From Adineta vaga (lineage: Eukaryota; Rotifera), in contig CP075494.1 in the NCBI GenBank assembly GCA_021613535.1, positions 8,556,001 to 8,620,000 of the forward strand: 64,000 nt of DNA. The letters are read 5' to 3'. The notes under the pieces are model-generated. The model had not been told where the DNA came from and did not search any database. It saw nothing but the letters and a program-made list of their open reading frames with translations. The position numbers and the translations under genes are program-made. This document shows, in pieces, positions 54,525 to 64,000 of the stretch. Each line of letters begins with the position of its first letter. Position 1 is the stretch's first letter.

Positions 54525-56206
54525 ATGTCTTCAAGTTCAGTGCTGGATTTTGTTTCATCAACTTCTGCAGTTGTACAGGATGAAACATCGAATCAAAGTG
54601 TAGAAATTCCTGATCCACCAACACTGATTGTAACACATATTTCAACAAATAATAATACAAATAAACCAGCAATTAGTTCAGATAATAATTCTGATAGAGA
54701 TGAGAATGATAATGATAATGACGAAGAACAAGAAGGAGCAATACCAGTGAATATTACCTTCGATTGGATTGATGAACAAATGCGTGCTGGAGTGGATTTA
54801 CGTCCAATCCTGTCACGTCTCTTACCTGGCCTTCCCGATGATATATCGCCATCAGCACTATTTGAATTGCTTATGAACCTTTTTTTACCTGTACAACAAC
54901 GTCAAACACTTGAGCAATATAAAACACTTGATGATGCCGTAGAATTAATTCGAAAATGTAAAAATATTCTTGTTCTTACTGGAGCTGGAATTTCAGTTAG
55001 TTGTGGAAGTAAGTTTTTCTCATCCTTTCTACTGCTCTTAACTGACTTGATTCCATTCTAGTTCCAGACTTTCGTTCTCGCAATGGTATCTATGCTCGTT
55101 TACGTGAAGAATTTCCTGAATTACCTAATCCTACATCGATGTTCGATATCGAATATTTTACTCATGATCCTCGACCATTCTTTCGTTTTGCTAAAGAAAT
55201 CTGGCCTGGTCAATATCAACCATCGTTAGCTCATTATTTCATTGCCGAATTAGAACGTCGTAATCAATTACTCCGTAATTATACTCAAAATATTGATTCT
55301 CTTGAACATTTATGTCCGATTAAACGTCTTATTCAATGTCATGGATCATTTTCAACTGCAACATGTCGTCATTGTTATAATCGTGTGAATAGTGATGACA
55401 TAAAAAAAGAAATTCTACAACAAATTATTCCACATTGTCATAAATGTTCAAAGAATGTCAGTCAAGCAATACTTAAACCAGATATCGTTTTCTTTGGTGA
55501 ACCATTACCAGTTGATTTTCATAAAACAATATCAATTGATAAAGATAAATGTGATTTACTTATTGTGATGGGTTCAAGCTTAAAAGTATGTTTCTTCGAT
55601 TGTTTATTTTTTTCATTTTGAAATTTAATCGTTTTGCTATTTTAGGTTAAACCAGTTTCACTTGTTTCGGATCTTTTACCTGCACATATTCCACAAATTC
55701 TAATTAATCGAGAACGTTTACCACATAAAACATTTGATATTGAATTACTAGGCAATTGTGATTCGATTATTAATGAATTATGTCTTCGTTTAGCACGATT
55801 TGAACCATCATTCGGGCAAATCAAACAATTTAAATCACGTAATCATACATTAATGAATGAAATTCCCTATGAAAACTTACGTAGTTCAATGCAAAAGCAT
55901 AAGCGAAAAAAACCAAAATATTCTTCGAATACAACTTATGATTCATCTGTACCAAAAGAACGTTTATCCTCTCTTCGACCTCGATCATTTAAACCGACAC
56001 CAATTCCATCACCACCATCAACATCTTATTCTTCTTCACGTAAACGACCATTTTCTTCATTGAAAAATTCGACTCTATTCAATCCCGACTTATCTTATAT
56101 ATCTTATCCTCCACGACGATATTTATTTGCAGGTGCAGAAATCTATTTTTCATCATCTGAAGACGATGCAAGTGACGATGATTTACCCCGAAAACATACT
56201 GAATGA
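54525..56206 (+). CDS. SIRT1: SIRT1-type NAD-dependent deacetylase
   Basis: Nuclear NAD-dependent protein deacetylase. Three exons, starting at ATG 54525, MSSSSVLDF, give about 520 residues. The N-terminus is acidic and Asn/Asp-rich. The catalytic core contains ILVLTGAGISVSCGIPDFRS (NAD loop), TQNIDSLE, catalytic His in IQCHGSF, a Cys4 zinc site (CRHC and CHKC), LKPDIVFFGEPLP and VMGSSLKVKPVSLV. The short C-terminal part, RKRPFSSLKNSTLF then YISYPPRRYLFAGAEIYFSS, corresponds to the ESA/CTR element that completes the SIRT1 core in vertebrates (YIFHGAEVY). It is followed by acidic SEDDASDDDLPRKHTE, so the protein ends right after this element. It is much shorter than human SIRT1 (747). A poly(A) signal is at 56246-56251. 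Confidence 0.96.
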
Positions 56207-56234
56207 ACATTTTTTGTCAATATGTTGTTCACCA

Positions 56235-56240
56235 TTTATT
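56235..56240 (-). promoter_or_regulatory. Poly(A) signal of SERINC
   Basis: TTTATT on the plus strand is AATAAA on the minus strand, 68-73 bases after the SERINC stop; it lies inside the SIRT1 3' UTR. Confidence 0.55.
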
Positions 56241-56245
56241 TATAC

Positions 56246-56251
56246 AATAAA
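56246..56251 (+). promoter_or_regulatory. Poly(A) signal of SIRT1
   Basis: AATAAA, 39 bases after the stop codon, close to the opposite-strand signal of SERINC. Confidence 0.6.
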
Positions 56252-56307
56252 ACAGAAGTGACAAAACAAACTAGACAATATATCTGTTAAATAAATAAAC
56301 ATATGTG

Positions 56308-58177
56308 TCACGAGAAATCTCGATTTCGAAATACACATGGTGCAATAACTGACCAAAAGTATAAAAGAACGCATAGCCATGATGAAACAATTTTCACCCA
56401 AACAGCAGAAGTATTTTGATGGAAATCCGAAAAATTATGGATTGGTTTGAGCCAACTAAAAAAAAGAAGAAAGAAAAATCAGTAAAATAAAAGAAAAAGA
56501 ACGATCAGTCTTACTTTGTTAGTGTCATCATAAGATAGAAGGAAGCTAAGAAAAGCATCAAATGAAATAATGAATAATTATATGCGACAGAATCTTCTTC
56601 ATCGTCATAGCTTTTACCACCGTCTAATAAAAGATAATGAATAACGACATATGAAAAGACAAGAAAAACGTTTTGCTCACCAATTTTCGGTCGAGAATTT
56701 TCCATATCATCATTGCTAGATACTCCAAGTAGTTTTCCACTTGATGATTTTCTTGAACTTGTCATACTGAAATAAAATTCATATGATTTTCTCTCCAATG
56801 CACTGATTAAATCAAACTTACGCTGAATAAATAATTACACCGAAAAAAATAATCAATGCTATTATTGATGTAATCCCAATAGATCGGTTGCCTAGTGCAT
56901 TTAGATTAGTTGGATTACATATGGGATCTATACGAAATAAATTTGTTTTTCTTTATATAACACAAAACAAAAACAAAAAAAAAGAACAAATTATATTACC
57001 TGCTCTTTCACTTGTCATTGCTGACCATGTCAAATACATGACATAAACTGTCACGAATGATGATTGTAATAAACCTGATGTCGAATGATAATTTTGTACC
57101 ATTGGCAAGACAGATACAATGGAAATAATTAAACATAACAGAAAATTAAGGGTAATAAAAAATATATTGAGACTACATGTTGCTTTCGATGCATAGTAGA
57201 TATAAAGAAGTATAGTGGAAACAAGTGATATGAGATATAATGATGAAGTAAAAAATACAAGACCACAATAATGTTTTCGACTACCATCTTCACCTTTAGC
57301 AAGCCAATTTTCATTCCAACTAAGAAAATAATATGGGATTTTTATTTCTTCTTCTTATCAAAATAATATGTACCTGTGTGCAAAATCAACAATCAAAATC
57401 AATTGGATTAATATAAATATAAAACCACAAATACTTCCTATAATCATTAAAACTGAGAGAAAAAGATTAAAATGTTTCTTATTATTATTATTATTATCAT
57501 CATCTCAATTATTTACCCGTTGCAAATCCTCGATTTGGAATGAAAAACATTGCAAAACAAATACCAGTGATGATCAGCATTTTAAAAAACCAAAATCTAT
57601 TCAAAACAATATGCCTGAGGTTAATGAAAACATCCGTTTCTTTTTTTTTTGTTTGTTTCTATTACCCATTCTGTATTCCACTTCGAAAATCTTTCGATCG
57701 TTTCACACGTAACATAAATAACATCATTAGAAAGAAGAAACAAGCAAATGAAAATTGTATACGATAAACACTCATATAACCAACAATTTCTTCACAAGAA
57801 ATATGTCCTGAAAAGATTTCTTCATCATTCAATGTTTCATTTTTACATAGAGTTGGTATCTAATTATTCAAAAGAACGCATATTCATTCTTTTTTTTAAC
57901 AATAGACTTTTCTTTTCTGACCTTGGTTAAAACTCTTGTCAGATCAGGCATTAAAAATATACCGGAAATGATTGTACTAATTAATAAAAGCAATCCATAA
58001 GCTAAACGTGTTATTAATGAATTACGCGTTGACGGACAGCAAGCACAGCAAAGACTACAAGCAGTTGAACCAAAACAACAACCAAACTAAGGAAAAAAAA
58101 AGAAGTTGAAAGAATTTCTTTGGAATAAACAAGAACAATATCTGTTGAGAACTTACGATGCCAAGAACGCAACCCAT
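56308..58177 (-). CDS. SERINC: SERINC membrane protein (serine incorporator family)
   Basis: Multi-spanning membrane protein of the TMS1/TDE1 family, linked to phospholipid scrambling and serine lipid composition. About nine exons are chained from ATG 58177. The N-terminus is MGCVLGI, then Cys-rich FGCCFGSTACSLCCACCPST, as in all SERINCs. Then follow RLAYGLLLLISTIISGIFL, a luminal stretch ending CEEIVGYMSVYRIQFSFACF, KRSKDFRSGIQNGFWFFKM, FILIQLILIVDFAHSWNENW, GLLQSSFVTVYVMYLTWSAM, YNYSLFHLMLFLASFYLMMT, KIVSSWLCVLLYFWSVIAPC and the conserved end VFRNRDFS. Ten membrane helices can be seen, the family's usual number. The long cytoplasmic loop before YNYSLFHLM holds Ser-rich and acidic stretches. 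Paralogue number not assigned. Confidence 0.95.
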
Positions 58178-59863
58178 GTTCGTCGTTTTCCGTTCTCAAT
58201 CTAAAAATGACGATGTCAGAAACGTCTTTCATCACATATTATTTAAGTAAATGAATCAGATTCTTGGTCTTTAGACGATTATTTATTTATTCTTTGAGCT
58301 ACTACTGCGTGACTGAATCAATTTTGACGTGAGTGGAAGTCTACACAAGAGGGCGCTGATGAACAGCACGGATGAGGAAGAAGAAGAAGAAGAAGAAAAA
58401 AAACTGCAAAAGCAAGCATATAATTTCATATTCTCGTTGATTATATTAATCAAAATACTAAGGCAGAAAAGAAAAAAATGATCTTGCCTACAAGAATTAA
58501 TCCTTCTATTATATCCGGATTTGTATGTCAAAAGTAACAGGAAATATATAAATCGAAAAGAAGAAGAAAAAAAAAGTTCATAGAAATAGAAAGAGAACAC
58601 TCGTCGAAGTGTTTGATATTTTTCGAAAGAAAAGATAAGCAGTTATATTTTCGAAGATAAGAATATGATTCTTTTGATTAAACGATATATCAAATTTATC
58701 TTGAATAAATGATTTAATATTATGATTTTAGATAAGTCAGAGAATATTTCTAATTGTCTTTAGACTTCGAGATATAAATTTTGTATTGTGACTGTATTGC
58801 TCTCGGAAAAATTGATATATAATTAATAACATAATGAATTATCAAGAATAGCAAATGAAATGAGTAGATTTTAGACAAATTTAATCGAGATTTTTCATGT
58901 TATTGTGGTTTTGCTCTTTAGAATATGAAAACCACAAGATGAATAGTTTTGTTTAACAAATGAAAAAACAAATTGAACTGAAAGATAAACAAAAATATTT
59001 TGAAAAATTTCTTTTATTCTCAATAATATAAACTCTTGTTATTATTAGACACATACATCACGTTTACTTTTTCGATTTCAGTTTAAAATACATCTACCGA
59101 AAAGATTCAATAATTAAGTGTTTATGTGGTTTGGTCATGCTGTTTTTCACTTGTTTTTCTACCTTGATACACTTTCATTCTGATCGATATTTTCATGCAT
59201 TGTAAATAAGCATTTTCTTCATTCGATTTTGAAGATATTATTGACAAGGTTACTATTTCGGATGAAACTCTTTTTCAAATTTCAAATTGCACATGAATTC
59301 AGTAGAATTTATTAGAATTGATTCGTAAAATTTGTTCGATATTGATCAAAAAAAACAAAGATAAAATCTTCTTCCTCTCATTTACAGGATGTTATGTTTT
59401 TTTCCTTCGAACTCGTGCAAATCAACTTCTAATTTATTTACCATTATAAAGAAATCATATAAATTAACGTTACCGTACGGTATTCACTTATCATAATATA
59501 ACCTAAACAATCATTAGAATAACATTAAAAAAATCAATTCAAAAACATGCACATTAACGATTGGTTGCTGGCAAGAGAAAAAAAAACGTTTTCCATCAAA
59601 TATTATTGTTTCATTACCTATCGAAAAACTCTTGCCCATTGATTATTTACTGAAGAACATTGAAATTAATTTCGTTTTTTTCTAATTTTCACATTTTATT
59701 TTTCTTGTTCTCAATTCGATGATCATCATTCCTTATACATTTTTATTTTTTCGATTTATAAAATTCTTCAATCTTGTGTTTATAAGTTTTCTTCCTCTTG
59801 CCAACAAAAAAATAATAACGGCCGATTGTTTTTCTTTTATATACATTTTGCAAAAAGATATTT
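58178..59863. other. Divergent intergenic region between SERINC and EF-hand gene
   Basis: 1.7 kb without a supported gene. Includes a GAAGAAGAA run at about 58376-58400 and AT-rich sequence. Promoters of both neighbours lie here. Confidence 0.6.
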
Positions 59864-60388
59864 ATGCGAGAAACAATAGACATTATGTCGGATTTACATT
59901 ATACTGTCAGCGAAACAATCTACCGACGATGTGGACAAATTAATGAAATTGTTTATGAATATGATGAAGTTCGAGAAGAACAAGTCTTAGAAAATATGCA
60001 AACAAAAAAAGAAAAACGATCACGAACTTATCAAGCATCGATTACACGTACCGAATATGAACGTATTGCCAATAAAGTTCAATATCAACGTTATGTTTTA
60101 CCATTTGATACGTTTGTCACTATTCTTCGTCCATTTATGATGGGTACATATGCTGCTGAAGAAGTTCGAGAAGCATTTCGTTTACTAGATAAGAATTCTT
60201 CCAATACAATCGATGTCGAAGAATTAGCTGGTTTTCTATCTGTTTTACATCCGATTATGAGTAAAGAAACTCTCTTAGGTTATATTAACAAAGTCGCTGG
60301 AGATGGCCAGAATTTTATTACTTTCGATGAATTTAGTCAAATGATTCTACGAGGTGTTGGACGAGATATTGTATGTGGCGATTTTTAA
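59864..60388 (+). CDS. EF-hand protein, single exon
   Basis: Intronless frame of 174 residues. The second in-frame ATG at 59885 (MSDLHYTVSE) is an alternative start giving 167. The C-terminal half resembles a calmodulin-like lobe: one canonical EF-hand loop, DKNSSNTIDVEE, in AFRLLDKNSSNTIDVEELAG, and a degenerate partner, GDGQNFITFDEF, that lacks the first Asp in register and probably binds no calcium. Between them is the helix FLSVLHPIMSKETLLGYINK. The N-terminal half is charged and helical (YEYDEVREEQVLENMQTKKE) with no second EF pair visible; FDTFVTILRPFM may be a remnant EF-hand helix. Related to calmodulin/centrin-type proteins, but the exact family is not clear. It may be a sensor, or a structural EF-hand protein. 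Confidence 0.85.
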   Translation: MRETIDIMSDLHYTVSETIYRRCGQINEIVYEYDEVREEQVLENMQTKKEKRSRTYQASITRTEYERIANKVQYQRYVLPFDTFVTILRPFMMGTYAAEEVREAFRLLDKNSSNTIDVEELAGFLSVLHPIMSKETLLGYINKVAGDGQNFITFDEFSQMILRGVGRDIVCGDF

Positions 60389-62281
60389 ATAGAATTGTGA
60401 TCGGTTATATTGACATTCGAAAGTTCCATCGATAACGTCACATTTATATGAACATTGAAATATCATTTGTGGTTCTTTTTTTCTTCCTTCTTTTATTTCA
60501 ATGCGTTCTCTCTCTCTCCCTCTCTCTCTTTCTTTTAGTGTGGTCGAACTAATTCACATCTATTGATTTTTTGGGAATTAGAATTTCGATCAGCATGACA
60601 GATATATTTATTTATACGATTTGAAAGTTTTCTCACATAAATTTAGAAAAAAATTCTTGTTCTGTATGTAACTAACGAATATTAAATAAGTTTAAGTTAA
60701 CGAACGAAAATATTTTTTCAAAATAAAACCTCTGATTGAATGAATTGACATATCTTTGAGTAAACAGTAAATCATATGATTCGTTTTATTTTTGCAATTT
60801 TGCGGCTTTTACAGGCAGCATGCTCGATCGCGATATGCATATTTCAAGAGTAGCATCTTAGTTACCATTAACATAAATTGTTTTCCACTTACATCAAGAG
60901 GATAAAAGTGTTGTATTGATTAAAATAGTGAGCGAGAAAAATTCTTGTCAAACTTGTTTTCTTCTCGTCGTAGATTATATAAGAAAAGATATAGCTTTTA
61001 ATGTTCTGGTCGAATTTCTTGGATGTAGATGAGAGAAAAACATTGAACATTGTTTTTTTTTGATAAAGAGTGAAATCAAATTATCAATGCAACGGAACTT
61101 ACATACAAGCTGATAAACTTTACTTTCTGGCGATTTTTTGTGAATTCTTTCTTGTTTACATATGTAAAATAGAAGCAGAACGATAAAGTTTGTCCGGCAG
61201 GTATAACAAGTATGTCTATTGTTTTCATCTGTACGAAAATATGTAAAATGTTTTTATTAAATAATACTTTCATACATTCAAAGTAAACAGTAACTATAAA
61301 AGATTAAAGAAATCCTGTGTTCAAATGTTCGATTCAGATAGAATATGTTTTATCACATTAGATAACTATATGTAACATTTAAAAACAATGATTTTCTATG
61401 AATGAGAAGAACGATAGGTTTAACTTGCCCTGATTTCAATCGTCTCCATTGTTAGATTTTATTCGTGTTTTATCTGATCGACAACAACATTTGGTAATTA
61501 TATGTACAAAGTCGATATTAAACGAACTGAACCAACGCTAAGATAAAGAGATCGGAAAAGCAAAGGGAACAATGATAGTAAATAAATCATCATTTTATTC
61601 TTCTAACTTTGCCTACACAACGGGAAAATATATGAATATAACATTATAAACGGTATAAAATGAACTATAATTCAACAATTGTAGATACGTTTTCTAGTCA
61701 TTTTATATGTAACAATCTATATTCGAAGCTACTTCAACAAAACGAACAATTGTCATTCATAATGTATTTGATTTATGAATCGTATAAATGATGTTATTTT
61801 TAGATATGTGACAAAAATTTCTTTGAGTCTTTTTTTACGGGTGGTGTAAGTAAGTAAGAAAAAGTATTTCTTCGCCTGAGAATTAACTTTATATTATTTA
61901 AATGAAAATTAAACGACAAGATGTTGACGTTAATTCCTTCTAGTTAAGAGTAAAAAACTATGCGTAGTATATAAGTCAGAACGATACTTTTACTGAGTAT
62001 GAAACAAAGAGGATTTTCTATCTGTTGGAGTTCTTAAATTGAAAGCTAATGACTTCTTTGACCTATTTAATCCTTTCATTTACATTTTTATTTATTGTTC
62101 GAAGAAGGGTAAATGATTTTCAGATAATTGAGGATTATGGCGAGAATAAAACCTAATAGAACATTATTCTAATAAGATCTACTCTTAAAGAATATATGTA
62201 TATTTTAATTCAAAAGACATTTTTCCATGATAAAAGGATTGTCATGAATGTAATAAACTAAAGTATGAAAAATGTGATAGT
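60389..62281. other. Long gene-poor stretch between EF-hand and GPCR genes
   Basis: 1.9 kb of AT-rich sequence between the ends of two converging genes. Contains a CTCTCTCCC tract near 60508-60530. A 65-codon frame at 61076-61273 on the minus strand has no domain. I see nothing else. Confidence 0.55.
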
Positions 62282-63322
62282 TTAAAATTTAGTTGTTTGT
62301 AATCGTGGATTTTTATTTGATACAGCTTTTTGTGCATTTGTTGTCGTCGGCTGAACTCGTCCTGCATTTGTTCGACTACGAAATTGATTAGTTTTTACAT
62401 ACAGAAAAGTTCTTCGCCATTCTTGCCAAAAACGAACATCTAATGCAGCAATGATAATTGGATCTAGGACGATTTCAATAAAATTAAGTAATCGAACATT
62501 ACGAGTAATTATATCATCACTGATTGATATTTGAAAAACAATAACATTTGGTGACCATAGTGAAACCCAAATAATATAGAAAAGAAGAAATTGAATAACT
62601 AATGAACGATTATATTTTTCACGTGCCGAAACATGATGTGCTGCTCGTTGTAACGTTGATGTTAATCGAACATGACGAACGCTCATATAAATGACGAGAA
62701 TGTTGAGAAAGATCGGAAGAGCAAACGCAGTGATAACATTGAAAACTTGAATGTAAATATTTGTATAAACAACTTGACAAGAATCTCTTGGAATTATTTT
62801 TATTTGACTCCAACCAGTATAAAATTGTACAAATAATGAAATCGCTGGTAAAATATAGATGAGTAAATGCGAAAGAATCAATGATTTAGTATGAATACGA
62901 TAAACATTTCGATTATATGCAATTTGAATATAACGACAGACATTTAAAGCTAAAAGAATATAGACTTCAAGAATGTTCATATAGTTGTCGAGAAGTGCTT
63001 CGAAATAATACATAAATAAAACCCATGATCGATTTGGATTACAATCAGCTGTTGTTGTGTAAATAATATAGATAAAAAAGTATCGAAAAAGTAGAAAAAT
63101 ATCTGTCACTAAATATGCATAGAGCCATTGCATTGAACTTTGTCGAACGGAGGAACAAAAGGCTAGTTGTAACCAAAAGATAGAATGAGTAAATATAGCT
63201 GCAATACAAACGATAAGTCGAGCTCTTCGATTTTCTATAGCTGACTCTGTCCATAAGAGTGGTTGTGGGCATAGAACATCTGTACCATTCAGACTCACTA
63301 ATGGCAATGTTATATTATCCAT
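62282..63322 (-). CDS. Rhodopsin-like GPCR, single exon
   Basis: Predicted seven-helix receptor of 346 residues from ATG 63322 (MDNITLPLV), with two N-glycosylation sites in the N-terminal stretch (NIT, NGT). The frame continues 16 residues upstream but starts at TTG after a pyrimidine tract and CTAG, so an upstream 5' exon is possible. Helices are visible around LIVCIAAIFTHSIFWLQ, WLYAYLVTDIFLLFRYFFIY, ILEVYILLALNVCRY, LILSHLLIYILPAISLFV, VITAFALPIFLNILVIYM, LVIQFLLFYIIWVSLWS and LNFIEIVLDPIIIAALD. The helix 3 and loop 2 cysteines (ADCNP; RDSCQ) can form the standard disulfide. The DRY motif is CRY, keeping only Arg-Tyr, and NPxxY is DPIIIA. Ligand unknown; such lineage-expanded, intron-poor GPCRs are common in rotifers. 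Confidence 0.85.
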   Translation of the reverse strand: MDNITLPLVSLNGTDVLCPQPLLWTESAIENRRARLIVCIAAIFTHSIFWLQLAFCSSVRQSSMQWLYAYLVTDIFLLFRYFFIYIIYTTTADCNPNRSWVLFMYYFEALLDNYMNILEVYILLALNVCRYIQIAYNRNVYRIHTKSLILSHLLIYILPAISLFVQFYTGWSQIKIIPRDSCQVVYTNIYIQVFNVITAFALPIFLNILVIYMSVRHVRLTSTLQRAAHHVSAREKYNRSLVIQFLLFYIIWVSLWSPNVIVFQISISDDIITRNVRLLNFIEIVLDPIIIAALDVRFWQEWRRTFLYVKTNQFRSRTNAGRVQPTTTNAQKAVSNKNPRLQTTKF

Positions 63323-64000
63323 TTCGAGTGGCAAATGTCTTCTTGAGAGTTTCTTTAGCAAATATGACAATCTAGAAAAGTGCTTTATCTATATATATAT
63401 AGATAGACATTTACCTGATAATTAGAAAGATGACGGAAGCTTATTTGATGTGCATGATAATAATGAACTTCTGTACTGTCAAAAAATAATATGATAAAAG
63501 GACATCTAGCACGATACCTAGTTGAATCAAAGTATATACAGTGTATTCATCATTTTATAACTCAACAAAAGACGAAGTACTTAAAAGCTCAATATCTATT
63601 TTTCAGTAAAGAAAAGTTCCATCTTAATTCATGCTAGAATACCTTTCATTTGTTGTACGATAGATCTTAACGGATCAAATGCACTTGGTATATATTAAGA
63701 GTAATTGAAGCAAATTATAACCATCTCAATACTAGACTTGTTATTTCAATTATAATAATGATAGTGAAATAAGATCGTTATTTTCTACTTTATTATGAAT
63801 TTCAATTGGGTGTATGGCATGCTACAGAAATAGATAAGAAAAGAAAATGTAGTATCAGATATTCATATTCAGAGGTAACGATAGAGAGCAAAATAAGTCA
63901 AAGACAATATGCTAAAAGCTTGAGAAAGAACATTTTAATAATACAGATATGTAGAACAAAATTATAATATATTAACAGATTGTTAGAAAGTTCTTTTCAC
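63323..64000. other. Upstream of GPCR to window end
   Basis: AT-rich sequence with an ATATATATAT tract at 63390-63400. May hold a non-coding first exon and the promoter of the GPCR. No other gene is supported up to the edge. Confidence 0.55.

Noticed and set aside
61076-61273. 65-codon frame between EF-hand and GPCR genes
   Set aside because: No start context, domain or splice partners; AT-rich chance frame.

Overview
The window reads as nuclear DNA of a small, AT-rich, intron-containing animal genome, most likely a rotifer and probably a bdelloid. The reasons are orthologues of typical metazoan multi-domain proteins (USP32, LKB1/STK11, TAO kinase, cystinosin, NDFIP, SERINC, CIP4/FNBP1, SIRT1), very short GT-AG introns of mostly 50-70 bases, a gene about every 2.5 kb on both strands, no recognisable transposon, and an intronless cyanophycinase-like (peptidase S51) gene of a kind better known from bacteria. 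The taxon is an inference; no species-diagnostic marker was seen.

Layout, left to right: an ABCG half-transporter cut by the left edge (-); an ORP1/ORP2-type oxysterol-binding protein with an N-terminal FFAT-like motif (-); USP32 (+); TAO kinase (+); NDFIP (+); a short ankyrin protein (-); TRAPPC12 (+, one exon); COX18 (+); a second ankyrin protein with polyglutamine (-); an unidentified one-exon protein with a signal anchor (-); the S51 peptidase (-); CNOT2 (-); cystinosin (+); LKB1 (-); an Ala/Gly/Gln-rich tandem-repeat protein (+); a CIP4/FNBP1 F-BAR-SH3 protein (+); a short NUP98 (+); a PP2A B56 subunit (+); an FN3-like secreted, possibly GPI-anchored protein (-); a Rac-like GTPase (+); SIRT1 (+); SERINC (-); an EF-hand protein (+); and a one-exon rhodopsin-like GPCR (-).

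The genes do not form an operon or an obvious shared system. They do group loosely by theme: membrane contact, lysosome and trafficking (ORP, USP32, NDFIP, TRAPPC12, cystinosin, F-BAR protein, Rac), growth and stress signalling (TAO kinase, LKB1, B56, SIRT1) and gene expression (CNOT2, NUP98). Several pairs are divergent with possibly shared promoters (CNOT2/cystinosin, 521 bases). SIRT1 and SERINC converge with only 101 bases between stop codons.

The best leads are: a NUP98 that stops exactly at the expected autocleavage position and carries only four FG dipeptides; the intronless S51 peptidase beside an orphan intronless gene; the FFAT-like motif in the ORP; CAAX boxes at the ends of USP32, LKB1 and the Rac-like GTPase; and the tandem-repeat protein. 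I found no clear sign of an undescribed multi-gene system. Splice sites were placed by eye, so exon edges inside spans are approximate unless given exactly.
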